Below are positions 1 to 5,462 of a DNA stretch of 15,048 bases, piece by piece. The position numbers were made by a program, and so were the translations under genes. Where the stretch lies: positions 1 through 15,048 of the forward strand of contig JAUWDI010000003.1 of assembly GCA_030608865.1 (NCBI GenBank), written 5' to 3'. Source of the stretch: Anaerolineales bacterium (GTDB lineage Bacteria > Chloroflexota > Anaerolineae > Anaerolineales > E44-bin32). Under the pieces are notes generated by a model, which saw nothing but the letters and a program-made list of their open reading frames with translations, did no database searches and was not told the origin of the DNA. The first letter of the stretch is position 1. Each line of letters opens with the position of its first letter.

Positions 1-434
1 AGTTCGATCTCGAGTGAGTGTTCGCTGTCGTTCCGCACTTGTACCAATTCGATCCCGTAGTCCTGTTCTAATTTTTCCTGGAATCTGTTTAGCAACTCTG
101 TGTCCACCGGGATGGCTCCGAGAGGGGTTGTATAGGCATCATGCCCGCTGGTCAATACTCGGCCTTGTACAGGGGTGTGCAGCGGCGAGATGACGGCGAC
201 CGTCTCGGGCGTGAGGTTTTCCAAGTGCCGGAAGGCATAGGCAGCAACTTGGCCCGAGTAGCGATGCCCCGCGTGGGGGGCGATGATCCCGACTACCTCG
301 CCGTCCAGGGGCTGGATAGTAGCGGCGTTTAAATATTGATCAATCGATTGGGCGAGTGCATCTGCGCTGCCTGGGTACCAGGTCCCGGCAATGGGGGAAG
401 GCCGGATATCAACCGGAGTTTCATTCTCATCCAC
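1..434 (-). CDS. AmmeMemoRadiSam system protein B (MEMO family), partial
   Basis: Reading the minus strand from a GTG at 434 gives an open frame that runs off the left edge, so about the first 144 residues are present and the C-terminus is missing. The N-terminus has the MEMO-family opening (RPSPIAGTWYPG, residues 11-22), then IIAPHAGHRYSG near 50-61, where the histidine is a likely metal ligand, and DSEHSLEIE near 136-144, the family's EHSLE motif. MEMO proteins resemble class III extradiol dioxygenases in fold. In bacteria they occur with an AMMECR1-domain protein and a radical SAM protein; the joint reaction is not settled. An in-frame stop lies twelve codons upstream and no in-frame ATG is available, hence GTG. 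A TACAAT hexamer ends ten bases before it, so the mRNA leader would be very short. Partners may lie beyond the left edge. The family call is secure. Confidence 0.9.
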   Translation of the reverse strand, partial: MDENETPVDIRPSPIAGTWYPGSADALAQSIDQYLNAATIQPLDGEVVGIIAPHAGHRYSGQVAAYAFRHLENLTPETVAVISPLHTPVQGRVLTSGHDAYTTPLGAIPVDTELLNRFQEKLEQDYGIELVQVRNDSEHSLEIE

Positions 435-444
435 GATAATCAGG

Positions 445-471
445 ATTGTAGCACAAACTTCACCCGCTCAA
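445..471 (-). promoter_or_regulatory. Candidate promoter of the MEMO-family gene
   Basis: On the minus strand a good -10 hexamer TACAAT (450-445) lies ten bases before the GTG start at 434. The best -35 match, TTGAGC (471-466), has a short 15-base spacer, so only the -10 is persuasive. The predicted mRNA would start almost at the start codon. Confidence 0.4.
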
Positions 472-535
472 TCGGTTCAAATATTCCAGGGGAGAGTTGG
501 AGTGGGTGAGATGTGCTCGGAAACCAGCCATCGAC

Positions 536-565
536 TTGACAATAGAACATAAGTTCTGCTAGAAT
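536..565 (+). promoter_or_regulatory. Sigma70-type promoter of the SOS-like operon
   Basis: A perfect -35 TTGACA (536-541) is followed after 18 bases by TAGAAT (560-565), five of six matches to TATAAT. The predicted start of transcription is near 572, about 40 bases before the ATG of the FtsK-like gene. Two LexA-type palindromes overlap this promoter, one in the spacer and one across the predicted start point, which is ideal for repression. Confidence 0.8.
544..557. promoter_or_regulatory. LexA-type SOS box 1 (GAAC-N4-GTTC)
   Basis: AGAACATAAGTTCT contains GAAC (545-548), four bases, GTTC (553-556), matching the Bacillus/Gram-positive LexA (DinR) core. It lies between the -35 and -10 hexamers, so bound repressor would block RNA polymerase. 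Its centre is 22 bp, about two helical turns, from the second box. Confidence 0.78.
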
Positions 566-579
566 AGAACACCCGTTCT
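566..579. promoter_or_regulatory. LexA-type SOS box 2 (GAAC-N4-GTTC)
   Basis: AGAACACCCGTTCT contains GAAC (567-570), four bases, GTTC (575-578). It starts one base after the -10 and covers the predicted transcription start. Outer flanks match box 1 (TAGAAC...GTTCT). Two exact copies of an eight-base constraint 22 bp apart on one promoter are very unlikely by chance. Confidence 0.78.
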
Positions 580-611
580 AAACTAACCGGGCGGGGCGCT
601 GGAGGTGGAAT

Positions 612-1595
612 ATGGAAGGGGCGTTCTACAAGCAGGCGTATTTAGAACAACAGGCAGATCAAATTGAGTCGGCGCTGAACGAAATTCAGGTGCCCGCGCG
701 CGTGGGTGGGGGCGTAGTGAAAGAGGATCGTGTCCGCTACCATCTCGCCCCGGCGATCGGTTTGCGCGCGGATGACCTCATGCAGGCGATGGATCACGTG
801 TCCGCGTCGCTGGGCGGCGTCGGCGTCAGGTATATCTGGGAAGCACGAGAGCAAACGATTGAGGTTGCGTTCTCGCGCGGCAAGGAACTGCGCTTGCTCC
901 CATTGATGCATTCATTAGACGGATTGCAGGCGCTGCAGGCAGTCGTGGGGATGGAAGCGAATGGAAGACCCTTGCTGCTGGATTTCACGCGCAAGAATAC
1001 CTGGGGTATGTTCATCGCCGCGACGAAGGGCGCCGGGAAATCCGAGCTCTTGCGGGCCGTTCTAGTGTCGCTTGCATTAACCAGCCGCCGATCCGAAGTG
1101 AACTTCATCGGCATCGATCTAGGTGGTCGGGAGCTTGCGATTCTGGATGCGCTGCCGCACACGCTCTCAGCCGTCGCAACGGACGCAAGATGCGCTGCAG
1201 AACTCCTGCTTTGGATATGTGAAGAGATCGAGCAACGTCGTTTCTCGGGCTTTAACAAACCGCATCTGGTTCTTTTTATCGACGATCTAAACCGCTTGCT
1301 GCGGGCAGCGGGAGAGGATGGAATCGGCTTGTTAAAAACGGTCATCGACGATGGTCAGGATGCAGGCGTTCATATGGTCGCAGCCTATCGCCCCCCACTG
1401 CAATCCATTGAGTCTTCCCTGCAGCATTTGCCGGGGCTTGTAAAGGCGACGGCCTATCCGCACGATCAGGGGAATGGGACGGCATTTGATGGACGCTTCA
1501 CCTTCAAGGTGGGCTCGGTCGCAAGCCTCGTCGAAGTCGCCTGGCTCAATGTCCAGGATCTTGATGCCGCCGTACGACTCGCGCAAAACGGGTGA
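612..1595 (+). CDS. Short FtsK/SpoIIIE-like ATPase, SOS-type promoter
   Basis: A 327-residue P-loop ATPase of the FtsK/SpoIIIE/HerA group. Residues about 25-100 resemble the small domain before the FtsK motor. The motor follows: Walker A ATKGAGKS (137-144), the segment LPHTLSAVATDARCAAELL (181-199) that matches FtsK's conserved PH..VVTDA region, Walker B LVLFIDD (219-225), and a sensor-like segment GVHMVAAYRPP. It lacks the N-terminal membrane domain and the C-terminal winged-helix gamma domain of cell-division FtsK (usually 700 residues or more), so it is probably cytosolic and does not read KOPS. The ATG has a strong Shine-Dalgarno GGAGGT five bases upstream. It is first in a plus-strand operon with two LexA-type boxes at its promoter. 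I infer a damage-induced role in DNA handling; substrate and partner are unknown. Confidence 0.85.
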   Translation: MEGAFYKQAYLEQQADQIESALNEIQVPARVGGGVVKEDRVRYHLAPAIGLRADDLMQAMDHVSASLGGVGVRYIWEAREQTIEVAFSRGKELRLLPLMHSLDGLQALQAVVGMEANGRPLLLDFTRKNTWGMFIAATKGAGKSELLRAVLVSLALTSRRSEVNFIGIDLGGRELAILDALPHTLSAVATDARCAAELLLWICEEIEQRRFSGFNKPHLVLFIDDLNRLLRAAGEDGIGLLKTVIDDGQDAGVHMVAAYRPPLQSIESSLQHLPGLVKATAYPHDQGNGTAFDGRFTFKVGSVASLVEVAWLNVQDLDAAVRLAQNG

Positions 1596-1813
1596 CGGGT
1601 ATCAAGCGGTTGGACGTGAAGGGCTTGGCGATGAGTGGATCTGAATCGAATCTGATATTGAGTATGGAAATACACGGGCGATGGGTGCGTAAAAAAAAGG
1701 ACAAACTAAAAATATTGTTATCGCCTCTCGTAATTTTCTTGAAGTGGAACTCTGGCAAGAATGATGCAAGGAGAGAGGGGAAGAACGCAAGCGTTTCTTC
1801 CCAATCGATGTAG
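1592..1813 (+). CDS. Possible small ORF overlapping the FtsK-like gene (uncertain)
   Basis: A GTG at 1592 overlaps the FtsK-like stop codon as GTGA, the same four-base overlap seen at four other junctions in this window, and opens a 73-codon frame. The product is basic, with one hydrophobic stretch (LKILLSPLVIFLKW, about residues 39-52) flanked by lysines. I recognise no family. Against it: lysine- and serine-rich composition unlike its neighbours, a strong hairpin (1778-1802) inside its 3' end, and a 117-base gap to the next gene. It may be a genuine small coupled gene, a decayed remnant, or noise. Confidence 0.3.
   Translation: MTGIKRLDVKGLAMSGSESNLILSMEIHGRWVRKKKDKLKILLSPLVIFLKWNSGKNDARREGKNASVSSQSM
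1778..1802 (+). other. Stem-loop inside the SOS-like operon
   Basis: GGGAAGAACGC (1778-1788) and GCGTTTCTTCCC (1791-1802) pair over eleven bases with one bulged T and an AA turn. No U-run follows in either direction, so it is not a standard intrinsic terminator. It sits between the FtsK-like gene and the DUF6504-like gene and could be an mRNA-stability or partial-attenuation element. The rest of the 335-base gap 1596-1930 shows no other clear structure. Confidence 0.4.
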
Positions 1814-2140
1814 GAACTGGCTAGTGAGATGAGTCGTTGCAATGTTTATTTTGCGGTGATTGTTGATTTCTAGAGCAGCAATTTGCGATGTGCAAAAGTG
1901 CATGTGCGTGATGGTTAAAGGAGCGTCTGGTTGATGAGAGTAATGGGTATTGGCGAACCAATTCGCATCCTCAAGGCGAGCGGGGAATCGCACCCGCTAG
2001 AGTTCGCCTGGCGAGGTCGGCGGCACTACGTTCGGACCATAGAGGGGTATCGGTCAGATGCAGAACGAAGGGGCAGCAAGGTGCAAGAGAGAAAACGATA
2101 CCAATTGATTACGGCAGATGGCCTTCATTATAAGTTTTTT

Positions 2141-2200
2141 GCGGCGGAAACCCCGTCCCTTCCTGAGACACCAGGACGGTGTGGGGCGGGGAGGAGCCGC
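2141..2200 (+). repeat. Left-end subterminal hairpin of the TnpB element
   Basis: Nested pairings: GCGGC (2141-2145) with GCCGC (2196-2200), CCCCG (2151-2155) with CGGGG (2187-2191), and an alternative inner CCGTCC (2153-2158) with GGACGG (2174-2179). This imperfect hairpin next to the junction fits the single-strand end recognition used by TnpA of IS200/IS605 elements. Confidence 0.55.
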
Positions 2201-2235
2201 TTACCTCCTTTCAAGTTACTCGGTAAATTTCCTAC

Positions 2236-3327
2236 ATGATACTCACCGCGAAGATTAAACTTCAACACACGCCCTACCAACACAATGCGTTGCTCGAAAC
2301 ACTTGAAAACGCAAATACCGTCTGCAACTACGCCAGCGAACAGGCATGGGAACATCGGATATTTCGCCAATACCCACTTCACCATCTTGTATATCGTGAC
2401 GCAAGAGAACGTTTCTCTCTGGGTGCCCAGGTTGTCGTGCGTGCTATCGGAAAAGTTGCTGATGCCTACAAACTCGACAGGCGAGCGAAGCGTACTTTCG
2501 CACCGCGTGGTGCATTCCCTTATGACAATAAAATTCTCAGCTTCAAAACCGACGAACGAACAGTGAGCATCTGGACATTGGAAGGCCGCCAGCATATGCC
2601 TTATCTGTGCGGCGAACGACAAAATGAGTTGCTGGAAGGCAAGCGGGGCGAAGCCGACCTATGCTGTATAAATGGAGAGTTTTATCTTTTCGTGGCTTGT
2701 GAGGTAGGAACACCGGAGCCTGAAGACGTTGACGATTTTCTCGGTGTCGATCTGGGAATTGTCAATATCGCATCTGATTCCGATGGCGAAGTATTCAGCG
2801 GCGAACAGGTTGAAGAAACTCGCCGCAAGTTCGCTCACCGCCGCCGCAACCTTCAACGTAACGGCACGCGTGCTTCTAAGCGCAAACTGAGAAATATTCG
2901 CCATAAACAATCCCGCTATCAAACTGATGTTAACCACCGGATCAGCAAGGCAATCGTGCAAAAAGCGAAACGCACCGGACGCGGCATTGCCCTTGAAATA
3001 CTCAAGGGAATCACGCGGCGGGTAAGGGTTTCTCGCAAGCAGAGGGCACGTTTGCATAACTGGTCCTTTGGTCAATTGGCGTCCTTTGTCCAGTACAAGG
3101 CTAAGTTGGCAGGTATGCCAGTCATGTTCGTTGACCCGAAATACACCAGTCAAACTTGCTCTGTTTGTGGACATATTGACAAACGTAATCGACCCGATCA
3201 ATCAACATTCTCCTGTGTGTCCTGCGGCTTCTCTGCATCCGCAGACACCAACGCGGCCGTGAATATTGCGGTCAGGGCTGTTGTCAACCAGCCAAACGGG
3301 CTTTTTACCCAAGGTAGCGCGGCCTAG
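2236..3327 (+). CDS. tnpB: TnpB, RNA-guided endonuclease of an IS605-group element
   Basis: A 363-residue, apparently full-length TnpB (family about 350-420). The N-terminal half has the typical LEN.NTVCNYASEQA helix and ARERFSLGAQVVVRAIGKVADAYK. The split RuvC nuclease keeps all three acidic residues: Asp172 in GVDLGIVNIA, Glu254 in IALEIL, and Asp337 in SADTNAA. A four-cysteine zinc finger (C308, C311, C327, C330) sits between the second and third RuvC motifs, and the basic NRRNLQ-type bridge region lies near 200-225. TnpB uses a right-end RNA (omega RNA) to cut DNA beside a short motif, favouring element retention. The gene lies in the operon's orientation, so it may be read from the LexA-type promoter as well as its own. 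With all catalytic residues present it is probably active. Confidence 0.95.
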   Translation: MILTAKIKLQHTPYQHNALLETLENANTVCNYASEQAWEHRIFRQYPLHHLVYRDARERFSLGAQVVVRAIGKVADAYKLDRRAKRTFAPRGAFPYDNKILSFKTDERTVSIWTLEGRQHMPYLCGERQNELLEGKRGEADLCCINGEFYLFVACEVGTPEPEDVDDFLGVDLGIVNIASDSDGEVFSGEQVEETRRKFAHRRRNLQRNGTRASKRKLRNIRHKQSRYQTDVNHRISKAIVQKAKRTGRGIALEILKGITRRVRVSRKQRARLHNWSFGQLASFVQYKAKLAGMPVMFVDPKYTSQTCSVCGHIDKRNRPDQSTFSCVSCGFSASADTNAAVNIAVRAVVNQPNGLFTQGSAA

Positions 3328-3381
3328 GCCGTAGTTACAAACCCCGTCGCTTGCGGCGGGGTAGTTGACTGCAGTGTTTCA
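3231..3381 (+). ncRNA. Predicted omega RNA scaffold at the TnpB right end
   Basis: In IS605-group elements the guide RNA scaffold spans the end of tnpB and the right end. Here the tnpB stop lies inside the palindrome GGCCTAGGCC (3321-3330), followed by the hairpin ACCCCGTCGC (3341-3350) / GCGGCGGGGT (3353-3362), nine Watson-Crick pairs and one G-T, then about 19 bases to the junction. The guide would start at about 3382, in host sequence. The 5' limit given is approximate. Confidence 0.5.
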
Positions 3382-3443
3382 TTCGATCTCAATCGAAGGA
3401 CCTGGCGCATGGAATCCCTCACCGGGAGAAAGGGAAGGCGAGC

Positions 3444-3692
3444 GTGAGAGTGGGAATGTTGTGGTTTGACGGCAATCGAGAACTTAAATTTGGGGATCGC
3501 ATTGAGCGTGCATCCAGGTTTTATAGCGAGAAATATGGGCGGCAACCAAGCGTTTGTTTGGTCAACCCGAGGACACTCCCGCAAGAGGCCCCGGGACATG
3601 TGGGCTCACTAAAAATTGGAACCAGTCTCTCTGTCTTGCCCGATCATTTTTATATTGGGATGGGCGAAAGAGGGCGCACTTCGAAGAAGTGA
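3444..3692 (+). CDS. Small conserved-looking protein, last gene of the SOS-like operon
   Basis: 82 residues from a GTG that overlaps the restored DUF6504-like stop as GTGA (3444-3447). The sequence looks like a compact real domain: an opening strand VGMLWFDGNRELKF, a helix IERASRFYSEKYGR (about 20-33), a strand PSVCLVNPRTL, then GSLKIGTSLSVLPDHFYIGM near the C-terminus before a basic tail. I believe similar short proteins with a GMLWFD start and a VLPxHFxIG end occur in other Chloroflexota, but I cannot name a family or function. Because it is coupled to an upstream frame now broken by the TnpB element, its translation is likely reduced here. Operon position under a LexA-type promoter suggests a role in the DNA-damage response. 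Confidence 0.75.
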   Translation: MRVGMLWFDGNRELKFGDRIERASRFYSEKYGRQPSVCLVNPRTLPQEAPGHVGSLKIGTSLSVLPDHFYIGMGERGRTSKK

Positions 3693-3710
3693 GCGAAATG
3701 TCTGTGAGGA

Positions 3711-3722
3711 GTCCGCGCGGAC
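3711..3722. repeat. 12-bp perfect palindrome after the SOS-like operon
   Basis: GTCCGCGCGGAC lies 19 bases after the stop of the last operon gene. Flanks GCGAA (3693-3697) and TTCGC (3726-3730) can add an outer stem. No U-run follows, so a standard intrinsic terminator is not supported; it may still end or stabilise the mRNA. Confidence 0.3.
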
Positions 3723-3785
3723 ATATTCGCCGTGGAAATATATTGTGAGCTAGAGAAGGTTTGGAAAAAGGGGGATCGTAAAAGC

Positions 3786-4778
3786 TTACGTTTGGTTTGA
3801 TGTGGCAGCTATGAACCCCTCCAGTGCTGCATCTAAGTTGATCGTACTGTTCTTCACCGAGATATCGATGGTAAGCAATTCATGGTAGATGCGCTCGAGT
3901 TCTGAGGCGCTAAAAGTACGCGCCTGCGAGGTAATCTTCTGGGCAACGAATTTTGGGAGGTTGAGTGCGCTGGAAATCTCTTTTCCCTCCTCCAGGGCAG
4001 ATTGGGCTTGGATGAGTAACCGGAATTGACGGATAATCATCGCAAATACATAGAAAGAGTCTTCCTCCGACAGGACGCTGTGAAGGTATCGATTAGCGTC
4101 ACTCATGCGCCGCTCTCCGACCGCATCGACCATCGCAAAAATGTTCGTCTGACCCCTGAAGGGCGTTAGTTTTTCAACATCCACCAACTCGACCGGGCGC
4201 TCATAATTAACATAGTCCAACAATTTGACGATCTCCTGATGGGCTAGATAGGGATCATCCATCACCGATTCGGCAAGCAGACGGGCAGCGTCCGCAGACA
4301 TCGCTCCGTCAAGCGATTGGCATTGTTTCTGAACCCAGGAGATGAATTGTGAACCGTGTGGAGAGCTGAATTGCCAACTCTTGCCATGATCGGGATTTGA
4401 ATCAACCCAAGACATGAGCGGAGAAGGTTTCTTCTTCTTAGATTTACTGCCTTTTGCCTGAATGTTCTCGATGAGGACTAGCGCTGTGGAATCCGGAAGA
4501 CGGTCGAGCAGGGCTATTAGAAACTCCCTTGATTCCTTCAGTTTCAGGACAACCTGCGCATTGTCCAGGACAACAATCCGGCGTGAGGAGAGGAAAGGAA
4601 CTGACATACAGGCTTCTTCGAAGGCACCGCGGTCAAGATGGTCCCCAGAGAACTCTTGCGTGTTCATATCCGCGACTGTTGTGTCGCCGACTTTACTGCG
4701 CAAGGTGGCGACAAATTCAGTGATTGCAAAGCGATCATCGCCAACAAGAAGATAGACTCTCGGGGGAGGTTTCGTCAT
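3786..4778 (-). CDS. holA: DNA polymerase III subunit delta
   Basis: Delta subunit of the clamp loader, which opens the sliding clamp during replication. From ATG at 4778 it is 330 residues, the family's usual size. The N-terminus reads PPRVYLLVGDDRFAITEFVATL, the typical P-loop-like strand and helix without a working Walker A. Next come a strand ending SSRRIVVLDNAQ, a lysine-rich insert (KGSKSKKKK), the GQTNIFAMVDAVGERR helical region typical of delta (LF.L.DA...), and the C-terminal collar helices ending INLDAALEGFI. The frame extends 30 codons upstream to 4868, but that part overlaps the upstream gene and has no family match, so I prefer 4778, four bases after the upstream stop. It is co-transcribed with the DUF6391 gene. 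Minus-strand bases after the stop hold only a weak hairpin. Confidence 0.92.
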   Translation of the reverse strand: MTKPPPRVYLLVGDDRFAITEFVATLRSKVGDTTVADMNTQEFSGDHLDRGAFEEACMSVPFLSSRRIVVLDNAQVVLKLKESREFLIALLDRLPDSTALVLIENIQAKGSKSKKKKPSPLMSWVDSNPDHGKSWQFSSPHGSQFISWVQKQCQSLDGAMSADAARLLAESVMDDPYLAHQEIVKLLDYVNYERPVELVDVEKLTPFRGQTNIFAMVDAVGERRMSDANRYLHSVLSEEDSFYVFAMIIRQFRLLIQAQSALEEGKEISSALNLPKFVAQKITSQARTFSASELERIYHELLTIDISVKNSTINLDAALEGFIAATSNQT

Positions 4779-4782
4779 AGCG

Positions 4783-5307
4783 TCAGTTCTTCGTAAGGAT
4801 ATGGAAGGTGGGATTGGAACTGGTATGGACACGCCGTATAGAGAGAACCTCAAGTTGCTCAGGGTCACCTTGTGTGGTGATGTGTTGCTGAACAGAGAGG
4901 CCGATAGGCTGGGAAATGATCAAGGCGAAGAGAGATGCCGCGATCGCGAGCGGGAGGCGTTCAGCGCGACGACGCCAGTTTTCATTCTCGCCGCCCATTA
5001 ATGTTAGGAAGGAAGCAGTACCTGCGAGAATCGCGGAGGTCACGAGATTTGTTCCGCAGTTGGGGTGGATAGCCAGTTGGTGCTCGCCATTGCGAAGTCT
5101 ACGGAGTGCTTCCTGAACCGCCGACTCCAGCACTTCGATGGGCACATCCCCGTACAAGAAAAAGCCCTGGGTATTAGACCGGCCAATAAACCTATGATTT
5201 GGAAATTGCTGGCTAAGTATGTGGATCGTCGCATGTTCAAGAGCATGATTACGGCGGATTCTGGAGAGTGCAGGAACATTACGAAGGGTTTGAAGTTGAT
5301 CTGCCAT
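4783..5307 (-). CDS. DUF6391 family membrane protein
   Basis: 174 residues with the DUF6391 signature: an N-terminal RRNHALEHATIHIL segment (residues 18-31), a middle SNTQGFFLYGDV, and HPNCGTNLVTSAILAGTASFLTLMG, in which HPNCGTN precedes a hydrophobic segment. A second hydrophobic stretch (LPLAIAASLFALIISQPIGL) follows, so it is predicted to be membrane-bound with two C-terminal helices. The HALEH and HPNCGTN histidines and cysteine could bind metal or be catalytic; the function is unknown and I infer no reaction. ATG 5307 is the first start after a clear TATAAT. It ends four bases before holA, suggesting one transcript. Confidence 0.85.
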   Translation of the reverse strand: MADQLQTLRNVPALSRIRRNHALEHATIHILSQQFPNHRFIGRSNTQGFFLYGDVPIEVLESAVQEALRRLRNGEHQLAIHPNCGTNLVTSAILAGTASFLTLMGGENENWRRRAERLPLAIAASLFALIISQPIGLSVQQHITTQGDPEQLEVLSIRRVHTSSNPTFHILTKN

Positions 5308-5334
5308 TTAGAGCCTCAGGAGAAGAATGATGGC

Positions 5335-5340
5335 ATTATA
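5335..5340 (-). promoter_or_regulatory. -10 element for the DUF6391-holA transcript
   Basis: On the minus strand a perfect TATAAT (5340-5335) lies 27 bases before the ATG at 5307. No good -35 is visible at 16-18 bases. The transcript would have a leader of about 20 bases. Confidence 0.55.
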
Positions 5341-5462
5341 CACTGGGTCCTTTATTGCGCTCCGCTCTTCTACATGGATGACTTTAATCGCTTAGGAACG
5401 GCGACGTGTGACAAGGTCAACAGCCGTGCACGCGCTGCCCTACCCAATTACTGTATTCAGAG

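Larger units (their letters stand above)
2138..3381 (+). mobile_element. IS200/IS605-group element carrying tnpB only (IS1341-like)
   Basis: About 1.24 kb holding a complete tnpB and no tnpA, bounded by subterminal hairpins instead of terminal inverted repeats and with no target duplication, as usual for this group. The ends were placed by restoring the interrupted host frame: the left junction falls in the T-run at 2135-2140 and the right junction near 3381/3382; the T-run leaves an uncertainty of about two bases. Without tnpA the element would need a transposase in trans. The host sequence resumes exactly in frame, so the insertion has not been followed by deletion and may be recent. Confidence 0.8.
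1931..3447 (+). pseudogene. DUF6504-like small protein gene split by a TnpB element
   Basis: The frame opens at 1931 (TTG; ATG at 1934 equally possible) behind AAAGGAG (1917-1923). It encodes about 69 residues including LEFAWRGRRHYVRTIEGYR and RYQLITADGLHYK, then enters an IS200/IS605-type left end. Beyond the right end, 3382-3447 continues in register as FDLNRRTWRMESLTGRKGRRA and stops at 3445-3447. Joining 1931-2137 to 3382-3447 gives 90 residues with the layout I associate with DUF6504: a WRG.R strand, a linker, a Y.L.T.DG strand, then a DL..R.W.ME end. DUF6504 is, to my knowledge, found with actinobacterial and chloroflexal damage-inducible polymerase genes (ImuB/DnaE2 type); I hold that link as moderate. 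The restored stop overlaps the next gene's GTG as GTGA, supporting the join. As it stands the gene is broken. Confidence 0.72.

Noticed and set aside
794..1345. Minus-strand 183-codon frame inside the FtsK-like gene
   Set aside because: Low-complexity serine/arginine peptide from the opposite strand of Walker A/B coding sequence.
2128..2622. Long minus-strand frame opposite tnpB and its left end
   Set aside because: Mirror frame of tnpB; includes the element end hairpin and has no recognisable domain.
3777..3790. Weak hairpin (CGTAA/TTACG) at the holA stop followed on the minus strand by CCCCCTTTTT
   Set aside because: Only five pairs and the T-run is separated by C residues; too weak to call a terminator.
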